Of a stretch of DNA of 35,867 bases, positions 31,751-35,867 are shown one piece after another. The translations under genes were made by a program, and so were the position numbers. Within the stretch, counting starts at the first letter, position 1. Every line of letters begins with the position of its first letter. Source of the stretch: Flavobacteriales bacterium. Lineage in GTDB: Bacteria > Bacteroidota > Bacteroidia > Flavobacteriales_D > Sanyastnellaceae. Location of the stretch: positions 1 to 35,867 of the forward strand of contig JAIXWP010000058.1 of assembly GCA_027491215.1 (NCBI GenBank), read 5' to 3'. Below the pieces are notes generated by a model. The model was not told the DNA's origin. It did not search any database and saw nothing but the letters and a program-made list of their open reading frames with translations.

Positions 31751-34606
31751 ATGAATGAAATTCAGTACCTCAATGAGCATCCCATTCCTGGAATGCTCGG
31801 AAATTTCTTTGTGGTTCTCAGCTTTGTGTCTGCGATTTTCGCAACGGTAGCCTACTACCTTTCTACGCGTTCTACAGGCATTGAAGATGTTTGGAAAAAG
31901 CCCGCTCGTTGGGCTTTTTATGTACATGGTATCTCCGTTATCGGAGTAGTAGGTACATTGCTCTTCATGCTCACCAATCACTTGTATGAATACAAGTATG
32001 TGTGGGAACACTTGAACAATGAAATGCCGATGCAGTATGTCTTCTCATGTATGTGGGAAGGACAAGAAGGTAGCTTCTTGCTTTGGACCTTCTGGCATGT
32101 GATCCTTGGATTCTTTTTGATTAAATGGTCAAAAGATTGGGAGCCTTGGGTGATGGCGATTGTAGCGCTGGTGGAAGTGTTTCTTGCATCTATGTTGCTC
32201 GGAGTTTTCTTTGGTGAATTCCAATTTGGTAGCAATCCATTCATGCTAAATCGCGAAGCAGGAATGAACGTTGGATTGCCTTGGACCATGAACGAAGATT
32301 ATTTGTCTTTGCCTACGTTCCAAAATGGTCGCGGTCTGAATCCATTGCTTCAAAATTATTGGATGACCATTCACCCACCGACATTGTTCCTTGGTTTTGC
32401 ATCAACGCTTATTCCATTCGCATTTGCTATTGCTGGCTTGTGGAGAGGAGATAAATCAGGTTGGATCAAACCAGCTATTCCATGGGCATTTTTTGGTGTC
32501 ATGATTTTGGGTACCGGAATCTTGATGGGTGGTGCTTGGGCATACGAAGCATTGGGCTTTGGTGGCTTCTGGGCATGGGATCCTGTAGAAAATGCATCGC
32601 TCGTTCCGTGGCTCACATTGGTAGGCGCAGCACACTTGTTAGTGATCAATCAGCGCAAGCAAACATCTGTTTTCTCAGCGCTTATTTTAACCATCAGCAG
32701 TTTCATACTTGTATTGTATTCGACCTTCCTCACACGAAGCGGAGTGCTAGGGGATAGCAGCGTTCACTCATTTGTGGACAGCGGTATTCTCGCGCAATTA
32801 CTTGTGTATTTATTGTTCTTCACCGCTCTCAGCACTTGGTTGATGAATAGCAATAAAAAATGGAGAACAATCTATCTCGCGGTATGTAGCATTTTATTTT
32901 TATTGGGTCTAGCAAATCTTGCGACGTTACCAGACACGCCTCCTGTGGAAGGTGCATTGCCTGGAGCAGGTACATGGATTCCTACATTGACACTCATATT
33001 CATGGTGGTGTCATTGGTGACCGTGTACATCAGTTATAGAAAAGAATATCGTGTAGCCGCAGAACAAGAAGAAGCATTGTGGAGCCGCGAGTTCTGGATG
33101 TTTATTGGTTCATTAGTATTGACCCTTGCAGCCATTCACGTTACCGTTCAAACCAGTGTGAATGTTGGAAATATATTATTAGCACCATTTGAAGATACGT
33201 TCAAATCACTGCACGCAAGCACCGATTGGGGATGGGCGAAGCGCTTATCAGAACACAACTTTGCAGCACCTGCGGAGAAAGAGAGATTTGATACTTATCA
33301 CAGAATTCAAATTCCATTAGCATTCATTTTATTCTTGATTATCGCGATTGGGCAGTTCTTGAAATACAAGAGCACAGACATTAAGTATTTCTTGAAAAAA
33401 ATATCGTTGAGTTTAATCGCATCGTTTGTTTTGACTGTCATTCTCGGATTCTTTATTCAGTTCGAATCGAATTCAGGACCATTGTACGCGTTGATTTTCG
33501 CGACCTTCTTTGCTCTGATTTCAAATGCAGATTATGCCATTCGCATATTGAAAGGCAAGATGGATTTGATAGGTGCGAGCGTTGCCCATATTGGATTTGC
33601 ACTGTTGATCATCGGAGCAGTAATTAGCACTTCACAGTCCTTCTTTATTTCGGAAAATAAAAGAGGCAATGTGACCGAGTTGAGCGAAGACTTTGATAAC
33701 AGCGAAGACATGCTCATTTACAAAGGCGACACCTTGGTGATGGGCGAGTACTTTGTACATTTCAAAGACAAGTATAAGAGCGGCAATCGATTGTATTGCA
33801 CGATTGATTATTTGAAAAAATTACCGAAAGAGTACAAGGCTGGTCAATATGTAGAAGTGCAGGGAAGCACCTTCCGTTCATTGAAAGATCACACCGCATC
33901 AGAGAGTTTCTTGCGTGATTGGAGTCAAGATTCATTGTGGAAAGAAGTGACGCCAGCAGAGTTTGGAGAAGAAGAAGCACCTGAATGGGTGGCGGGAGTG
34001 CCAGGCGAAAAATTGTTTACGCTTGAGCCAACATTACTATTTGCAAAAGATCAAACCAGTCGTGAGCCGAGCATCAAGCACAGCTTGACCTCCGACTTGT
34101 ACACCTACATCAAGTACACCGATACAGAGATGAAAGGCGACTCAGCGGGATATCTCGAGCCGAAGGCAGGGATCGTTCCAATCGGCCAGCCCGTGCGACT
34201 TTCAGAGACAGTGACCATTCAGTTGGATAGCATGGTAGCGATTACAGACCTACCAGAAAATCTTCCGGATAATGTAAAATTGAAGCGTGCCTTTGGAGTG
34301 ATGACCGATGGTCAGAGCACAGAGCGCATCATCTTGGCGAGTGTGCAGATGGAAGATGGAACACCGTTGGTGTTTCCTGTAGAATCTCAGAAGTTCAAGA
34401 TGTTGCTTTCATTGAAAGAAACGAAAGATGGAGTAGAGTTGACCATGCAGCAGCATTCGAGCGGAGTGAAAGATATGCTTATCTTGTCTGCGGAAATATT
34501 TCCACAGATCAACGTGCTATGGTTGGGATGTTTGGTGATGGTGATAGGAACAACCATGGCGATTAGACACCGCATTCGTTTATCAAAAAATAAAGTCAAT
34601 GCTTAA
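31751..34606 (+). CDS. ccmF: cytochrome c heme lyase CcmF, extended
   Basis: Encodes 951 residues, compared with 647 in E. coli CcmF. Family motifs are WEGQEGSFLLW (102-112), NPLLQNYWMTIHPPTLFLG (H208), the WWD-type block FGGFWAWDPVENASLVPWL (270-288), H295 in TM, TRSGVLGDSSVHSF (H339) and SVAHIGFALLIIG (H613). These are equivalent to the four heme/periplasmic histidines of E. coli CcmF. After residue ~640 there is a large extracytoplasmic region (about 640-915, with beta-rich segments) and a last membrane helix (INVLWLGCLVMVIGTTMAIR). It carries out the final ligation of heme to CxxCH motifs. The 3' end overlaps the next gene by 8 bp. Confidence 0.96.
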   Translation: MNEIQYLNEHPIPGMLGNFFVVLSFVSAIFATVAYYLSTRSTGIEDVWKKPARWAFYVHGISVIGVVGTLLFMLTNHLYEYKYVWEHLNNEMPMQYVFSCMWEGQEGSFLLWTFWHVILGFFLIKWSKDWEPWVMAIVALVEVFLASMLLGVFFGEFQFGSNPFMLNREAGMNVGLPWTMNEDYLSLPTFQNGRGLNPLLQNYWMTIHPPTLFLGFASTLIPFAFAIAGLWRGDKSGWIKPAIPWAFFGVMILGTGILMGGAWAYEALGFGGFWAWDPVENASLVPWLTLVGAAHLLVINQRKQTSVFSALILTISSFILVLYSTFLTRSGVLGDSSVHSFVDSGILAQLLVYLLFFTALSTWLMNSNKKWRTIYLAVCSILFLLGLANLATLPDTPPVEGALPGAGTWIPTLTLIFMVVSLVTVYISYRKEYRVAAEQEEALWSREFWMFIGSLVLTLAAIHVTVQTSVNVGNILLAPFEDTFKSLHASTDWGWAKRLSEHNFAAPAEKERFDTYHRIQIPLAFILFLIIAIGQFLKYKSTDIKYFLKKISLSLIASFVLTVILGFFIQFESNSGPLYALIFATFFALISNADYAIRILKGKMDLIGASVAHIGFALLIIGAVISTSQSFFISENKRGNVTELSEDFDNSEDMLIYKGDTLVMGEYFVHFKDKYKSGNRLYCTIDYLKKLPKEYKAGQYVEVQGSTFRSLKDHTASESFLRDWSQDSLWKEVTPAEFGEEEAPEWVAGVPGEKLFTLEPTLLFAKDQTSREPSIKHSLTSDLYTYIKYTDTEMKGDSAGYLEPKAGIVPIGQPVRLSETVTIQLDSMVAITDLPENLPDNVKLKRAFGVMTDGQSTERIILASVQMEDGTPLVFPVESQKFKMLLSLKETKDGVELTMQQHSSGVKDMLILSAEIFPQINVLWLGCLVMVIGTTMAIRHRIRLSKNKVNA

Positions 34607-34991
34607 ATCACTTCTCTCCGTTATTGCCGGCGTTATCGCTGGAGTTGTCGTAATCTCCCTGGCCGAGGGCGTTATGGGCACCATTTATCCTTTTCCTGAG
34701 GGCACCGATATGAACAATATGGAGGCACTAAAGGCAGCCATTGCCTTGATGCCTGCTGGTGCGTTCCTTATGGTCATGGGAGGACATTTAATTGGATCAA
34801 TGGCATCAGGAATGGTGGCGTCGTTGATCATGAAAACATCCATCCGTCCGGCCTTGATATGCGGCGGGATTTTTACCGCCTTTGGATTGATTAATTTGAT
34901 AAGTATTGGAACACATCCGTGGTGGATGTGGACAGAGTTGGCATTGTATCTACCGATGGCATATTTGGGACACAAGATTGTGACCAAATAG
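34599..34991 (+). CDS. four-helix membrane protein
   Basis: Encodes 130 residues with about four transmembrane segments (roughly 5-25, 45-75, 80-100, 105-125). Glycine-rich helices include SVIAGVIAGVVVISLAEGV and GGHLIGSMASGMVASLIM, followed by TSIRPALICGGIFTAFGLI. It begins inside the end of ccmF (8-bp overlap), so it is probably cotranscribed, but nothing in the sequence shows a link to cytochrome maturation. I do not recognise a family. A convergent transporter gene ends 8 bp beyond its stop. Confidence 0.75.
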   Translation: MLKSLLSVIAGVIAGVVVISLAEGVMGTIYPFPEGTDMNNMEALKAAIALMPAGAFLMVMGGHLIGSMASGMVASLIMKTSIRPALICGGIFTAFGLINLISIGTHPWWMWTELALYLPMAYLGHKIVTK

Positions 34992-34999
34992 AAAACCGA

Positions 35000-35848
35000 T
35001 CAATCGTTCGGTTTGGTTTGTACGCGTGAGTTGAGAATCACCGATACGATGACCAGAATCATACCGAAAATACTGAGGAGCACCACCTTCTCATCGAAAA
35101 AGAAATATCCGAAAATAATAGCGAAGATCGCTCCGAAATAATTCCACGGGGCGATTTTGCTTGCTACATCACTGTGGAGCGCAAGCGTCATGAAATACTG
35201 CGCCAGGTGCGCGAATACCCCCATTACAAACATCCAAATCCATTCCGTGAGGGTTGGGGTTGTCCAATCGAACAGACACCAAATTCCAGTGATAGGAATC
35301 GCTACCATCGGATTGTAGAGCACGATCGTCATCGCGTGGTCAGTTCCCTTGCTTTTGATGATAGAATTGTAGGCAATGCCCGCAAAGAAAGCCGAGGTGA
35401 TTCCTACCAGCAGCCAAAACGTGCTCACGCGCGTATCGAATCCCTTGATGAGTACCGTGCCGATGAAGGCCATAAAAAAGAACAGCCATTGGATATGTCG
35501 CACCTTTTGGTTGTTGAGTTGCGTAGCGATCAGCACCGTGAAAACAGGCGAGAGATATTGGATCGTACTAGCGCTAGCGAGCGGCATATTCATCACAGTA
35601 GAGAAGAAGAGCAGCAGCGCAGTAAGACCCATCAGCCCACGCATGATCAGCCAAAACTTATTGTTCCCCCAAAAAGATATACCGTAATGTTTGACGAATG
35701 CTGCCGCGAAGATGAAAGAGACAATCGAGCGGAAGAGGATCAGTTCATGCACAGGAATATGCGGATGCATTTTCGCGATGACATTAACAATCGCAAAACA
35801 AAACACCGATCCGATCATTAGTATAATGCCACGCGATTCCTTACTCAT
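35000..35848 (-). CDS. EamA-family (DMT) transporter
   Basis: Encodes 282 residues with ten predicted membrane segments arranged as two EamA repeats. The first begins RGIILMIGSVFCFAIVNVIA, with HELILFRSIVSFIFA and LMGLTALLLFFSTVMNMPLA; the second ends AQYFMTLALHSDVASKIAPWNYFGAIFAIIFGYFFF. Proteins of this family export amino acids, nucleobases or other metabolites; the substrate is not evident. The ATG at 35846-35848 follows a -7 box by 5 nt. Complete within the window. Confidence 0.9.
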   Translation of the reverse strand: MSKESRGIILMIGSVFCFAIVNVIAKMHPHIPVHELILFRSIVSFIFAAAFVKHYGISFWGNNKFWLIMRGLMGLTALLLFFSTVMNMPLASASTIQYLSPVFTVLIATQLNNQKVRHIQWLFFFMAFIGTVLIKGFDTRVSTFWLLVGITSAFFAGIAYNSIIKSKGTDHAMTIVLYNPMVAIPITGIWCLFDWTTPTLTEWIWMFVMGVFAHLAQYFMTLALHSDVASKIAPWNYFGAIFAIIFGYFFFDEKVVLLSIFGMILVIVSVILNSRVQTKPND

Positions 35849-35853
35849 GCGGA

Positions 35854-35861
35854 CAAAGGTA
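35854..35861 (-). promoter_or_regulatory. -7 box of the EamA transporter gene, near-leaderless
   Basis: TACCTTTG on the minus strand is an exact TAnnTTTG match ending 5 nt before the ATG. The -33 region lies outside the window. Confidence 0.55.
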
Positions 35862-35867
35862 ATGAAG

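Noticed and set aside
35174-35821. A 215-codon plus-strand frame opposite the EamA transporter
   Set aside because: It is antisense to a clear ten-helix transporter, its product is very rich in R, H, E and D with no domain, and it has no promoter; it is a shadow of the real gene.

Overview
The window is chromosomal DNA of a member of the Bacteroidota. Supporting signs are a TonB-dependent receptor with an N-terminal carboxypeptidase-like domain, DUF4294, a C-type CcmE, split transketolase genes, and many promoters matching the Bacteroidota -7 element TAnnTTTG. I cannot place it below phylum; Flavobacteriales or a nearby order is a guess. Coding density is very high, with frequent 2-20 bp overlaps. 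I see no tRNA, rRNA, CRISPR array, insertion sequence or prophage, so most of this is core genome.

Layout. (1) 1-5.9 kb: a condensin locus of the MukBEF/MksBEF/JetABC type on the minus strand, interrupted by an opposing DODA-type dioxygenase gene (ygiD) that separates mksB from mksF-mksE. A 41-codon ORF not otherwise explained leads the mksF-mksE unit. Both halves carry the same promoter-proximal element, AACAA-N3-TTGTT followed by ATGAATTG, at the same distance from a TAnnTTTG box. (2) 5.9-7.8 kb: a two-gene split transketolase. (3) 7.8-13.1 kb: plus-strand genes for a lipoprotein, a Thr/Pro-rich exported protein, YchF, a DUF4440-like lipoprotein, a rhomboid protease, DUF493, a membrane-anchored protein with a T9SS-tail-like domain, and Fmt. 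(4) 13.1-16.4 kb: minus-strand TonB-dependent receptor and a separate carboxypeptidase-regulatory-like protein. (5) 16.5-18.4 kb: an overlapping operon of rhodanese lipoprotein, TIGR04282 glycosyltransferase and purine nucleoside phosphorylase. (6) 18.4-24.7 kb: HDAC-family deacetylase, cation diffusion facilitator, dnaN, second rhomboid, nucleoside phosphorylase, SirB1-like protein and small proteins. (7) 24.7-29.3 kb: accC, DUF4294, a zinc-ligand-poor sirtuin and an exported protein translationally coupled to it. (8) 29.3-35.0 kb: a cytochrome c maturation operon, ccmB-ccmC-ccmD-ccmE-ccmF plus a small membrane protein. (9) 35.0-35.85 kb: an EamA transporter.

The genes that clearly work together are the Mks condensin (chromosome organisation or plasmid defence), the two transketolase halves (one enzyme), the Ccm proteins (heme export and attachment to apocytochromes), and probably the rhodanese/TIGR04282/PNP trio. 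The best candidates for undescribed biology are the split mini-condensin locus with its shared promoter element and 41-aa ORF, the group of promoters whose -7 box ends exactly 4 nt before the ATG (predicted leaderless mRNAs), and the PNP with an MTAP-like Asp next to the TIGR04282 enzyme.
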